Shown here one piece after another: positions 1-9,768 of a stretch of 64,000 bases of DNA. Below the pieces are notes generated by a model. The model ran no database searches. It was not told where the DNA came from and saw only the letters and a list, made by a program, of their open reading frames with translations. Where the stretch lies: positions 711,001-775,000 of the forward strand of contig NZ_CP030265.1 in assembly GCF_008843145.1 (NCBI RefSeq). Direction: 5' to 3'. This DNA comes from Skermanella pratensis. GTDB lineage: Bacteria; Pseudomonadota; Alphaproteobacteria; Azospirillales; Azospirillaceae. How positions within the stretch are numbered: position 1 is the stretch's first letter; each line of letters opens with the position of its first letter. A program made the translations under genes and the position numbers.

Positions 1-182
1 GCCACGGCTTCCGTCAGCGCGAAGCCCAGAATGCCGATCGGGAAGACCGCCGCGCGCGATGCCGGGTTGCGGGCGATCGAGCTGATCAGGGTCGAGAAGA
101 TGTTGCCGATGCCGAGGCCAACACCGAACAGGGCGAAAACCGCCAGACCGGCGCCGATGAACTTAGCGGCTTCTGCGTCCAT
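1..182 (-). CDS. atpE: ATP synthase Fo subunit c (partial, 3' end beyond window)
   Basis: Encodes the proton-carrying c-ring subunit of F-type ATP synthase in the inner membrane. The visible N-terminal 60 codons start MDAEAAKFIGAGLAVFALFG and continue through the glycine-rich first helix (GVGLGIGNIFS) and the polar loop (ARNP), both hallmarks of subunit c. The second helix with the ion-binding acidic residue is mostly outside the window. It lies 93 bp downstream of atpB on the same strand, the usual alphaproteobacterial order atpI-atpB-atpE. The start is ATG at 182-180. No frameshift is seen in the visible part. Confidence 0.95.
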   Translation of the reverse strand, partial: MDAEAAKFIGAGLAVFALFGVGLGIGNIFSTLISSIARNPASRAAVFPIGILGFALTEAV

Positions 183-275
183 GATTAGATACCCTTCTAT
201 TGACTGGAAAGTAAGACAGGTGGGTGGTGTGGAGTAACCCGCGGCGCGGCACCGATCATTGGCCGAAGGGGCCGA

Positions 276-1012
276 TCAGTGCAGCTCCAGGGCGTCGCGG
301 ATGTACAGGCAGGTCAGGATCGTGAACACGTAGGCCTGAAGAAGGGCCACGAGGATTTCGAAACCGACCAGTGCAACGTTGATCGCGAGCGGCAGGATGC
401 CGATCGTGTAGCCGAGGCCGCCGAGACCGGCGCCGAGCAGGACCGAGAAGCCGCCGAACACCTTCAGCATCGTATGGCCGGCCATCATGTTGGCGAACAA
501 CCGGATGGACAGGCTGACCGGACGCGACAGGTAGGACAGGACCTCGATCGGGATCAGGATCGGCGCCAGCGCGATCGGCGCGCCGTGCGGCATGAACAGC
601 GAGAAGAAGTGGAAGCCGTGCTTGATCAGGCCCAGCAGGGTGACGAAGACGAACACCGTCAAGGCCAGCCCGAAGGTGACGATGATGTGGCTGGTGAACG
701 TGAAGGTCCCCGGGATCATGCCCAGCAGGTTTCCGACCAGGATGAACATGAACAGCGAGAACACGAAGGGGAAGTATTTCCGCGCATCGGGACCCGCGTT
801 CTCGCGCACCATGTTGGCGACGAACTCGTAGAACATTTCAGCCAGCGACTGCATGCGGCCCGGGATGAGGGCCCGGCCGCGCATGCCGAAGATGAAGCCG
901 GTGATCAGCGCGACTGCAATCACCATGTACAGCGATTGCTGAACGATGCGTCGAGGCCGCCGACATTGATCGGCACGTACCTCTGGATTTGGAATTGGTG
1001 AAGCGGATCCAC
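276..1012 (-). CDS. atpB: ATP synthase Fo subunit a, with one apparent frameshift
   Basis: Subunit a forms the proton half-channels of the ATP synthase next to the c-ring. The C-terminal part carries the diagnostic conserved Arg region ([14 protein letters not shown]) and several hydrophobic helices, and ends at TGA 278-276. The N-terminus reads [19 protein letters not shown] in another frame, starting at GTG 1012 behind AGGA, with an in-frame stop just upstream. The frames join near 941-946, where one extra C would give DASFQQSLYMV. Restored length is about 245 residues, normal for the family. Subunit a is essential for ATP synthase function, so the shift is more likely a sequence error than a mutation. 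Start and frame junction are inferred. Confidence 0.9.
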
Positions 1013-1153
1013 GGTCGTCCTCGTTCAGCCAAACTTTGCGTCTGGCGCTGTTATTTGTTCCGGCCCGTCTTCCGGCTTCCGCATGCTCCGGGAGCGTAGC
1101 CGACGCCTGACGGCCCGGTAGACAACAATTGGCGCCAAGGAAAAACATCCCGA

Positions 1154-1370
1154 TCAGGCGGCGTCAAGCGCGATCCAGCAGCAGATGCCGACGCCTATGA
1201 TCATGGCGGCCACCAGCTCGATCCCGATCCGGAAGGCGAGCCGAGGGATTTCCTCGGCAGGTCGTCGTCACCGTCAGGCTTGACAGCCGGGCCGGCGTTA
1301 CGTTCCCGCGCCTTCGCAAACGGGCATCGAAATCGTCCAACGAAGACGGGGGAGACTGGTCGTCGCTCAT
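1154..1370 (-). CDS. atpI: AtpI/AtpZ-like ATP synthase accessory protein, with two apparent frameshifts
   Basis: AtpI-type proteins are small membrane proteins encoded first in atp operons and help assemble the c-ring or handle cations. The N-terminus MSDDQSPPSSLDDFDARLR is in one frame. Adding one base near 1310 gives a charged linker ending in AVKPDGDDDLPRKSLG, and adding one C near 1253 gives a hydrophobic helix (LAFRIGIELVAAMIIGVGI), ending at TGA 1156-1154. The restored protein is about 72 residues, shorter than many family members. It sits 141 bp upstream of atpB. An alternative GTG start lies at 1382. Identity rests on position, length and the SLGLAFRIGIELVA segment. Confidence 0.75.
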
Positions 1371-1614
1371 GTCCGGTCCCACTTCCCCCGGTTGGCCGGG
1401 AAGCCGCGCGAAAGCGGCGGCACCATACGGTTAGGGCAGTACCCTGTCAAGTCGCAAAACCCTCCCCTCAAGTGGTTGAATTACTTGAATTTCCGCGAAC
1501 CCTTCGAAAGGCTCTTTGGAGAGGCTTTCGGGGGCCTTGAAGCGCCGATGCGACACTATGTACGCCCCGGCGCGTACCGCGCGGCGCCGGTTCCGGGCGA
1601 TCCCGGGCCGTTCG

Positions 1615-2207
1615 TCAGGACTTCAGGTGGGCGGCGATCGTTTCCGCCATCTTCTCCGGCGCCGTGCCGTGGGCGAAGGCCTCGATGAACTTGCCGTCGG
1701 GACCCATTAGACGAAGGACGAGTGGTCCATCGTGTAGTAGTCCGTCCTTTGGCGAAATAGACCGGTAGGCCCGCGCCGCTCCGGCGACCTGCTCCGGCGT
1801 GCCGGTCAGCCCCACGAGCCGGGATGGAACTGGGCGACATATTCGGCCATCTGCGTCACGGTGTCGCGCTCCGGGTCGATCGTGACGAACAGCGGCTGGA
1901 CCTCGTCGGCCCTGTCGCCCAGGCGGTCGAGGGCCGTGGCCATCACCTGCAGTTCGGTCGGGCAGACGTCCGGACAGAACGTGAAGCCGAAATAGACCAG
2001 CATGTGGCGGCCCTGGTAATCGGCCTGGGTGACGGGCCGGCCGGTGTGGTCGGTGAGCGAGAACGCGCCGCCGATCAGGGCCGTGCCGGTCTGGGTCCCG
2101 CTCCGGGTGCCGCCGGGGAGTTGGGAGACCTGCCACCAGACGATCCCGGCGGCGATCAGCAGGCCGATCAGGGTGCCGACGGCGAGGCGGATGAGGCGTT
2201 GGTTCAT
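1615..2207 (-). CDS. SCO1/SenC/PrrC-type copper chaperone, with several apparent frameshifts
   Basis: A membrane-anchored thioredoxin-fold protein that delivers copper to the CuA centre of cytochrome c oxidase. The N-terminus (MNQRLIRLAVGTLIGLLIAAG) is a signal anchor. It is followed by the copper motif CPDVCP inside YFGFTFCPDVCPTELQVM, then FVTIDPERDT. The reading frame breaks near 1806 (one C missing before GLTGTPEQV) and at least twice more between 1690 and 1770, where YFAKG and DYYTMDHSSFV appear in different frames. It then resumes with LMGPDGKFIEAFAHGT, and the distal Cu-binding His is present in MDHSSFV. The stop is TGA 1617-1615. Restored length is about 195 residues, normal for Sco. 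The breaks look like missing bases, not decay. Confidence 0.88.
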
Positions 2208-2342
2208 TTGACTGCTTGCGTGGGACGGCGATTCACACCTTGACCGGGTTATCTGTTCGGTCGAGGGTAGGGCGCAGCGGGACCAATCGCCGCAGCCCTG
2301 TTGTCCTGCAGCATTCCTAAACCGCCGGGTGCCAGTCCATGA

Positions 2343-3275
<933 letters not shown>

Positions 3276-3420
3276 AACCGACAGCCGTTCCGGGCGCTTC
3301 CGGCAGCCGCTCCCGCCGCCCGGCGGCAACGGCCCTGGCGTCGCGAAGACCCAGGGCCCCCTTGCAACCCGTCCGACCCCTGCAATACACTGCGGCCGTC
3401 CGGGCGAGAAGCCCGCAGGC

Positions 3421-3840
3421 ATGGAATCGGCAGTGGGCATGCGCTTCACACGGGTCTTGGCGGTCGTGCTGTTCAGTCTCCTCCTCGGCTGGGGAGGCGC
3501 CGTCATGTCCGGTGCCGCCGCTTCCGTCACGCTTCATCCTGACGTGTCTTCGGGCGAAAGCGCCGGGGACGGCTGCGACGAGCGGCCGGGGCACCATGGT
3601 CGCTCGGGGCACCACGGGCACTCGGGGAACCATGGTCACCCGATCACCGAGGGCGACCAGCATTCCAAACTCTCCCACCAGGGCTGCTGCGCGATGGCCT
3701 GCGGCATGTCGGCCCTGGAACCGGCCGATCCCGGGGTGAACCCCGTCGAGTGGGCGTTCGCCCGCGTCCTGCCCTGGCCGACGACGCGCTCCGCGATCGA
3801 TCCGTCTCCCCTTGCGGCGGCCCCCAGACCCACGGCCTGA
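3421..3840 (+). CDS. His/Cys-containing exported protein of the copper cluster
   Basis: A protein of 139 residues (133 if the second Met at 3439 is used). Residues 7-35 form a signal peptide or anchor (MRFTRVLAVVLFSLLLGWGG). The mature part has a His-rich stretch at residues 60-75 (HHGRSGHHGHSGNHGH) and a CCAMACG motif near residue 90, both likely metal ligands. It lies directly upstream of a cupredoxin and copA, about 100 bp away on the same strand. It resembles the short, poorly conserved exported proteins that often begin copper-resistance operons, but I do not recognise a named family. A metal-binding or sensing role in the periplasm is inferred from composition and context. Confidence 0.6.
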   Translation: MESAVGMRFTRVLAVVLFSLLLGWGGAVMSGAAASVTLHPDVSSGESAGDGCDERPGHHGRSGHHGHSGNHGHPITEGDQHSKLSHQGCCAMACGMSALEPADPGVNPVEWAFARVLPWPTTRSAIDPSPLAAAPRPTA

Positions 3841-3944
3841 CGCCGACCACCCCTCGCTTTCCGGTTCCGGGCCGTCGCGCCCGGAAGCGGCCACTTTTCC
3901 ATGTCTCCCGGCGCCGATGGTGTCGGAGACGGAGGACATCCGAC

Positions 3945-4513
3945 ATGCGTCCGCATATCCGCACCCTGCATGCCGTCGCCGCCCTCGTGACCGGCGCCGG
4001 CTTCCTGGCCGTTTCGGCCGCGGCCGTCGCCGCGCCCGGCAAGGCCGGCCACACGCACGATACCACCGCGATCGGCGAGCCCGCGAAGGCGACCGCCAAG
4101 ACACGCACCGTCCAGGTCGAGATGGGCGACAATTACTACGAGCCCGAGACCATTGCGGTGAAGGCCGGGGAGACCGTCCGCTTCGTCGTCAGGAACACAG
4201 GCGAGTTCCTGCACGAGTTCAACATCGGCACCGCGGATGCATGCGGCCCACCAGAAGGAAATGGCCATGATGGTGGACCACGGCATGCTGACGAGACCGG
4301 CGTGAACGAGGAGATGATGAAGATGGACCACTCCGGCATGCCGGACATGGGTCATTCCATGAAGCACGACGACCCCAACAGCGTCCTCGTGGAGCCCGGC
4401 CAGACCAGGGAACTGGTCTGGAAGTTCTCCAAGCAGGCCACGATCGAGTTCGCCTGCAACATGCCGGGCCATTACGAGTCCGGGATGGTCGCAAGGTCGC
4501 GATCCAGCGCTGA
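3945..4513 (+). CDS. Periplasmic cupredoxin (plastocyanin/azurin-like), with apparent frameshifts
   Basis: A small type-1 copper protein. ATG 3945 follows GGAGG. Residues 1-30 are a signal peptide (LAVSAAAVAAPG). The cupredoxin fold includes NYYEPETIAVKAGETVRFVV, a first copper-ligand His in EFLHEFNIG, and the C-terminal ligand loop CNMPGHYESGM (Cys, His, Met). A Met/His-rich insertion (MMKMDHSGMPDMGHSMKHD) lies between them. Frames shift near 4235 and 4293, where a missing G in CTGACGAG hides HQKEMAMMVDHGMLT. A third shift near 4493 means the natural end is VAIQR-TGA at 4511-4513. The gene ends 10 bp before copA, with which it is presumably co-transcribed. Confidence 0.85.
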
Positions 4514-4523
4514 GGGGCGACCC

Positions 4524-6246
4524 ATGCACGAGCCATCACGCGGCCTTTCCGCCGCGCCGCCCTCAGGCTCGCCGGAGCGGCGGGCCTGGCGGGCATCGTC
4601 ACGGTCCATCCGGGCCGCCGCGTCTTCGCGGCCGCCGACCGGAGCCTGGACCTTGCCGTAGAACGGACCCGCATCACGATCGACGGGGAGACCAGCGGCG
4701 CCATTTCCATCGGCGGCTCGATCCGGCGCCCACGCTGCGCTGGCGCGAGGGTCAGGAGGTGGTCGTCCACGTGACCAACCGGCTGGACGAGGCGACCTCC
4801 GTCCACTGGCACGGCCTGCTGCTCCAGGGCGTCATGGACGGCGCGCCGGCTTCAACGGCTACCGGCCGATCGTCCCGGCGAGACCTACACCTACCGGTTC
4901 GAGCTGCGCCAGGCCGGCACCTACTGGTACCACAGCCACTCCGCCTCGCAGGAGCAGGAGGGCATGTACGGCGCCATCGTGATCGAGCCCGCCGGGCGCG
5001 ATCCCGTCCGGACCGACCGCGACTACGTCGTGCTGCTTTCCGACCACACGCCCGAAGCGCCCGAGTCAGTGCTGCGCAAGCTCAAGGTCAGCGAAGGCTA
5101 TTACAACAACGGCAGGCGCACCCTGGTCGATTTCTTCCGGGACGCCCGGCGCGACGGCCTGGGCGCCGCGATCGACGACCGCCTCGACTGGGGCGGGATG
5201 CGCATGGATGCCACCGACCTCGCCGACGTGACCGGATACCGGTTCCTGGTCAACGGCAAGGGCCCGAAGGACAACTGGACCGCCGTCTGCAACCCGGGCG
5301 AGCGGGTGCGGCTCAGGGTCATCAACGGCTCGGCTATGTCGATCTTCGACGTCCGCATCCCCGGCCTGTCCATGACCGTGGTCGCGGCCGACGGGCAGAA
5401 CGTCGTGCCGGTGAAGGTCGACGAGTTCCGCATCGGCGTCGGCGAGACCTATGACGTCGTCGTCATGCCGACCGGGGACAAGCCTTTCACCTTCTTCGCC
5501 GAGCCGATCGACCGCACGGGCTTCGCCCGGGCGACGCTCGCCTCCCGGGAAGGTCTGGAGGGCGAGATCCCCGAGCGGCGCCCCCGCGCCATCCTGACCA
5601 TGGCCGACATGGCCATGGCCCATGGCGGTATGGACCATGGCTCGATGGACCACGGCACCATGGATCATGGTTCGATGGACCACGGCGCCATGGCCGGCAT
5701 GAATCACGGTTCCATGCCCGGAATGGACCACGGTCCGATGCAGGGCATGGATCACGGTGCCGCGGCACGCCCGGAACGCGCGGTCGGCTGGGCCGACGCG
5801 GGGACGCCCCCGGGGCAAAGGCCCTCTCCTACGCGGACCTGAAGTCGTTCTCGAAGTCCGGGGACCGGCGCGAGCCCTCCCACGAGATCGAGATCCAGCT
5901 CACGGGCATGATGTCGCGCTACATCTGGACCCTGAACGGCCGGAAGTTCGACGAGGATGCCGCGATCCGGGTCGCTTACGGCGATCGGATCCGGATCCGC
6001 TTCGTCAACACGACCATGATGGCCCACCCGATGCACCTGCACGGCATGTTCGTCGAGCTGGAGAACGGCCAGACGGACCGGATGCCCCGGAAGCACGTCG
6101 TGCTCGTGCCGCCGGGCCAGGTCACCACGGTCCAGCTGACCGCCGACGAACCCGGCGAATGGCCCCTCCACTGCCATCTCCTCTACCACATGGCCTCGGG
6201 CATGATGACGCGGTTCATCGTCGAACCCCGCACGGCGAGCCTCTGA
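4524..6246 (+). CDS. copA: Multicopper oxidase CopA, copper resistance, with several apparent frameshifts
   Basis: A periplasmic multicopper oxidase that oxidises Cu(I) and protects against copper. All four copper-binding motifs are visible: SVHWHG near 4800, YWYHSHS near 4930, HPMHLHGMF near 6030, and HCHLLYHMASGMM near 6170. Residues from about 5600 to 5760 form a long Met/His repeat (MDHGSMDHGTMDHG pattern). The first 60 bp encode a Tat-like leader (twin Arg then ALRLAGAAGLAG) once a base is restored near 4555. Further single-base gaps lie near 4722, 4853, 4868 and 5812 (GTP-PGAKALSYADLKS). The stop is TGA 6244-6246. Restored length is about 575 residues, normal for CopA. It is followed 13 bp later by copB. 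Confidence 0.92.
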
Positions 6247-6259
6247 TGCGGGGACCGGT

Positions 6260-7039
6260 ATGCGAATGACCAAGACAAGCCTCCGATCGGCGGCGCTCGC
6301 GGCCGGCGCCGTCCTGCTGGCGTTGTCGGCGGTCCCGCCGCGCGCCGCCGCGCAGGAACACGGCGGACCCCGGGACGGGGACCAAGCCGAGCAGTTCCAC
6401 GAGGAGCCGCCGATCCTCTCGACTCTCCTCATCGACCGGCTGGAGCATCGGTGGCGGGACGGCGAGAATTCGATCGACTGGGAGGTGCAGGGCTGGATCG
6501 GCGGAGACACCAATAAGGCCTGGTTCAACGTCGAAGGCAGCAAGGCCGTGGACGGGGAGGTGGAGGAAGCGGAATTCCAGTTCCTCTACAGCCGCATGAC
6601 GTCGGAGTTCTGGGACCTCCAGGCCGGCATCCGTCACGACGTTCGTCCCCGGCCCCAGACGACCTATGGAGTGGTCGGGTTCCAGGGGGTGGCGCCGTAC
6701 TTCTTCGACGTGACCGCCCAGCTCTTCGTCAGCGAGGACGGCGACTTCAGCGCCCGCCTGGAAGCCGAGTACGACCTGCTCATCACGCAGAAGCTCGTCC
6801 TCCAGCCGGTCGCCGAGGTCAACGTCTCGGCCCAGCGGGTCCGCGAGCTTCATGTCGGTTCCGGTTTCAACGACGTGGAGCTGGGATTGCGCCTCCGCTA
6901 CGAGGTCGTCCGCGAGTTCGCTCCCTATGTCGGCGTGAACTGGGAACGGAAGCTGGGCGAGACCGCCGACATCGCCCGCGACCACGGTGAGGACCCGAGC
7001 GACCTGTCCTTCGTCACCGGCGTGCGGTTCTGGTTCTAG
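6260..7039 (+). CDS. copB: Copper resistance outer membrane protein CopB
   Basis: CopB is an outer-membrane beta-barrel that partners CopA in copper resistance. The 259-residue product has a signal peptide ending near AAAQ (residue 32). Its core is HRWRDGENSIDWEVQGWIGGD, YSRMTSEFWDLQAGIRHD and VGVNWERKLGETA, which are strongly conserved in the family. The C-terminus is FVTGVRFWF, an aromatic outer-membrane barrel ending. The Met/His-rich N-terminal region of many CopB proteins is short here, while copA has the long version. A second start, ATG 6266, is possible. It is the last gene of the copper operon. Confidence 0.93.
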   Translation: MRMTKTSLRSAALAAGAVLLALSAVPPRAAAQEHGGPRDGDQAEQFHEEPPILSTLLIDRLEHRWRDGENSIDWEVQGWIGGDTNKAWFNVEGSKAVDGEVEEAEFQFLYSRMTSEFWDLQAGIRHDVRPRPQTTYGVVGFQGVAPYFFDVTAQLFVSEDGDFSARLEAEYDLLITQKLVLQPVAEVNVSAQRVRELHVGSGFNDVELGLRLRYEVVREFAPYVGVNWERKLGETADIARDHGEDPSDLSFVTGVRFWF

Positions 7040-7071
7040 GGTTCGAGCCCTCCGGTTCCGCTGAGTCGGTT

Positions 7072-7110
7072 CGCCGTAAGTCGGCCTGGGCCAAAGGCCG
7101 GCTTACGGCG
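7072..7110. terminator. Hairpin between convergent copB and phoH
   Basis: Arms 7072-7087 and 7095-7110 are 16 bp long with one G.T-type mismatch, around a 7-nt loop. It lies between two convergent gene ends (7039 and 7129). There is no clear U-run, so it may act as a bidirectional transcript end or RNA-stabilising hairpin. Confidence 0.6.
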
Positions 7111-7128
7111 CTCCGCACCGCCGTAAGA

Positions 7129-7830
7129 TCAGGAGAGCAGCGGCATCATCGCGGCGACCAGCGGGTGGCGGACGATGTCCTGGGTGGTCATCCGGACGAT
7201 GGCGACGTCGTCCAGCGGGTCGAGCCGGCGGACGGCCTCCTCCAGGCCGGACATGCCGGGCAGCAAGTCGGTCTGGTCGGGGTCGCCGGTGATCACCATG
7301 GTGGAATGCCAGCCCAGGCGGGTCAGCAGCATCTTGATCTGCTGGAACGTCATGTTCTGCGCCTCGTCCACGATGACGAAGCTGCGCGAGATCGTCCGCC
7401 CGCGCATATAGGCGAGGGGCGCGATCTCGACCGTGCCGTCCTTGGTCATCTGGCGCACCTGGCGGGCGCCCAGCCGGTCGGACAGCGCGTCGTAGATCGG
7501 GCGCATCCACGGGTCCATCTTCTCGTTGATGTCGCCGGGCAGGAAGCCCAGGCTCTCGCCCGCCTCGACGACCGGCCGGGTGATCACGATGCGGGTGACC
7601 CTGCCGGCGCTCATCGCCTCGACCGCCTTGGTGACGGCCAGGTAGGTCTTGCCGGTCCCGGCGGGACCGACCGCCAGCGTCAGCGCGTGGGCGTCGATCG
7701 CGGCCATCAGCGCTTCCTGGTTGGACGTGCGCGGCTTCACCGTCTTCAGGTAGCTCTGTTCGCGGAAGCCGTCCTCGTCGGCTTCGGTGAGAGCCACGAC
7801 CCGGGCCGAGGATGCGGTGCGTTTCGCCAT
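7129..7830 (-). CDS. phoH: PhoH family ATPase
   Basis: A single-domain PhoH protein of 233 residues. It carries Walker A GPAGTGKT near residue 55 and Walker B FVIVDEAQN near residue 145. It also has the family blocks ITRPVVEAGESLGFLPGD and VITGDPDQTDLLPG. PhoH proteins are cytoplasmic P-loop ATPases tied to phosphate starvation or RNA metabolism; the exact substrate is unknown. The start chosen is MAKRTASSARV at ATG 7830, preceded by GGGAAAGGA. A longer form from 7908 lacks family similarity in the added residues. The short PhoH lacks the KH/PIN extensions seen in other PhoH forms. Confidence 0.9.
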   Translation of the reverse strand: MAKRTASSARVVALTEADEDGFREQSYLKTVKPRTSNQEALMAAIDAHALTLAVGPAGTGKTYLAVTKAVEAMSAGRVTRIVITRPVVEAGESLGFLPGDINEKMDPWMRPIYDALSDRLGARQVRQMTKDGTVEIAPLAYMRGRTISRSFVIVDEAQNMTFQQIKMLLTRLGWHSTMVITGDPDQTDLLPGMSGLEEAVRRLDPLDDVAIVRMTTQDIVRHPLVAAMMPLLS

Positions 7831-8345
7831 GGTGCGTCGTCCTTTCCCTTCGCTGGCATCCTGGTTGAGGGGATCCCAGGCGCTGCATGTGTCAAACGGG
7901 GCTCTCATCGATCACCTCCTGCTGCCGAAGCGGCGTTGGGCCATGTCGTTCTCCTGGACCGTTGAAACCGGGACTTGAAGCTGGGCGCGGGCACAAAAAA
8001 ACCTCCCGGACGGGAGGTTCGATCGTGCAGTCGGCTGACGCGTCGAGGCGGATGGCTGTCCGGCGGCGACGAAGGCTTTGAGCCCCGCACGCTGGATCCG
8101 GAATGCTTCTCGACGGGTCGGACAAGGGAAGAGGCTCCTGTCGTCTGTGTCAGCCTTGATGTCACCAAGGATAACCGTCAAATTCTCGCTTTGTCGCCGT
8201 TATTTCGTGGGGCCAATAAAAAATTCATCTACATGTTGCGGGTTACCCACGTCGCGCCCGCCAGGGCGACGCCGGCATGGCGTATGCGCGCGTATTTGCC
8301 TATGCTGGCGCCACGGTATCGGGCTCGGAGGTGACGGGGGTAGGC
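7831..8345. other. Gene-poor interval upstream of phoH and the SHOCT gene
   Basis: A 515-bp interval with no supported protein gene. It holds the phoH promoter (minus strand), a rho-independent terminator for the minus strand at 7995-8018, and an AT-rich stretch near 8175-8235 that may carry the promoter of the plus-strand SHOCT gene. Open frames here overlap in several registers and match nothing I know. Confidence 0.4.
7995..8018 (-). terminator. Rho-independent terminator with no visible upstream gene
   Basis: A perfect 7-bp stem, arms 8001-8007 (ACCTCCC) and 8012-8018 (GGGAGGT), around GGAC. Read on the minus strand it is followed at once by seven T (8001-7995), a classical intrinsic terminator. 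The only minus-strand gene near it, phoH, starts downstream at 7830, and no minus-strand gene ends just to the right. It may end a small RNA or act as an attenuator ahead of phoH. Confidence 0.65.
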
Positions 8346-8615
8346 ATGGCGAGCAGGTTCACGTCGATCTGGAACGAGAAGAAGCCAGCGTCCGGAGCCG
8401 CGCGGCCTTCGGGGCGTCCTGTCCGGGGCCGGGCCGGGGTGGCGAGCGGCGCCGCGGACAGCGAGAGCGGCGACGAAGGGGACGACTCGGCGGCGCGGTC
8501 CCTGCGGGCGTTGAAGGTGATGTTCGACCGCGGGTTGATGACCGAGGCGGAGTATGAACAGCGCAGGACGGCACTGGCCGGCAAAGCCGCGGAGCGGCCT
8601 TCCGACGGCGGCTGA
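8346..8615 (+). CDS. Small SHOCT-domain protein
   Basis: An 89-residue protein with a low-complexity, charged first half and a C-terminal SHOCT-like helix pair (LRALKVMFDRGLMTEAEYEQRRTAL, residues 52-80). SHOCT domains are short oligomerisation or tethering modules found at protein ends. There is no signal peptide or membrane segment. The start ATG 8346 follows GGGGGTAGGC; an upstream in-frame start at 8277 is possible. It stands alone between phoH and the min operon. Function is unknown. Confidence 0.65.
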   Translation: MASRFTSIWNEKKPASGAARPSGRPVRGRAGVASGAADSESGDEGDDSAARSLRALKVMFDRGLMTEAEYEQRRTALAGKAAERPSDGG

Positions 8616-8929
8616 GACCTGCCGGGCAGGTTTGAAGAGTTTGTCAAAAAATGAGTATATCGGCACCATAATTTGTAGTTTTTGAGGCACAGACCCCAAG
8701 AATTAGGCTATGGTCCGCAGTCTAGCCCGGCCGCGGGGCTGGTCGCGGAAATATCCGCAGGTTATGGTTAACTAGACGCTTGCACTTCGGGGCCATGGCT
8801 CGCTAGAAGGAGTAGCCATTTTCTCGATTTTCGTAAGGGCGGTCGATTTCAACCCGTGGGGCCAGGGCAGGGGACGGCGGTGCCGGACGCCTGCCGGGCG
8901 GCGGCCATCATGATAAGTGGTAGGGGTTT
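8616..8929. other. Intergenic region upstream of minCDE
   Basis: 314 bp without a supported gene. The part near 8630-8700 is AT-richer (runs of A and T) and is the likely place for the min operon promoter, but I cannot assign -35/-10 boxes with confidence. A GC-rich inverted segment lies near 8727-8745. Confidence 0.35.
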
Positions 8930-9715
8930 GTGAGAAGCACCAGTCAGATTTCGGAACGTGACGCGCCGTTCCAGCTCAGGGGCAACAGCTTCACCGTCAT
9001 GGTGCTTAAGCTGGTGGCCCCCGATGACCCGTCGTTCTTCCCCCAACTGCTGAGCAAGATCCGCCAGGCGCCGAACTTTTTCCGGAACGCCCCCGTGGTG
9101 CTCGACCTGGACGACCTGGAGGAAGGCGCCGGCCCCGCCGACTTCATCGATTTCGTCGTCACCCTGCGCCAGAACAGCCTGATCCCGGTCGGCATCCAGG
9201 GCGGCACCCCGGCCCAGCAGGCCGCGGCTTTCGAGGCCGGGCTGACGGTCATGCCGACCGGCCGTCCGAGCCGCGAGCCGGAGCGCGACTTCCAGCGGCC
9301 GGCCCCCGGCCGGGCGCCGACCGACCCGCTGCCGCCGCGCAACCCCGCACCGGCGGGCGACGCCGCGCCGGCGCAGGAATTCCAGAAGACCACCCTGATC
9401 ATCACCGAGCCGGTGCGCTCGGGCCGGCAGATCTACGCCGCGCGCGGCGACCTGATCGTGCTGGGACCGGTCAGCGCCGGGGCCGAGCTGCTGGCCGACG
9501 GCAACATCCATGTCTACAGCTCGCTGCGCGGACGCGCGCTGGCGGGCATCTCCGGCGATACCGCCGCCCGCATCTTCTGCCACAGCCTGGAGGCGGAACT
9601 GGTATCGATCGCCGGGCTCTATCGGGTCAGCGAGGATCTGGACGCCTCGGTGTTCAAGAAGCAGGTTCACATATATCTGGACGACGGATATCTGCGCATG
9701 GATCCGTTGTCATGA
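8930..9715 (+). CDS. minC: Septum site-determining protein MinC
   Basis: MinC blocks FtsZ polymerisation away from mid-cell, recruited by MinD. The 261-residue product has an N-terminal MinC domain (FQLRGNSFTVMVLKL, residues 12-27). A Pro-rich linker follows (residues 110-155), then the C-terminal beta-helix domain with VRSGRQIYAARGDLIVLG, ADGNIHVYSSLRGRALAG and LYRVSEDL. The start is GTG 8930 with GTGGTAGGGG upstream. The stop overlaps an ATG of the downstream frame (ATGA), consistent with a minCDE operon. Confidence 0.95.
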   Translation: MRSTSQISERDAPFQLRGNSFTVMVLKLVAPDDPSFFPQLLSKIRQAPNFFRNAPVVLDLDDLEEGAGPADFIDFVVTLRQNSLIPVGIQGGTPAQQAAAFEAGLTVMPTGRPSREPERDFQRPAPGRAPTDPLPPRNPAPAGDAAPAQEFQKTTLIITEPVRSGRQIYAARGDLIVLGPVSAGAELLADGNIHVYSSLRGRALAGISGDTAARIFCHSLEAELVSIAGLYRVSEDLDASVFKKQVHIYLDDGYLRMDPLS

Positions 9716-9768
9716 GCCGCGGCAAAGAAACAAGTTCGCAATCAACTTCGAAGAGTGGAGAGGCTTCC

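Noticed and set aside
279-1001. A long plus-strand open frame opposite atpB
   Set aside because: It is the shadow of the GC-rich atpB on the other strand; the protein is low complexity (E, D, R, Q runs) and matches no family.
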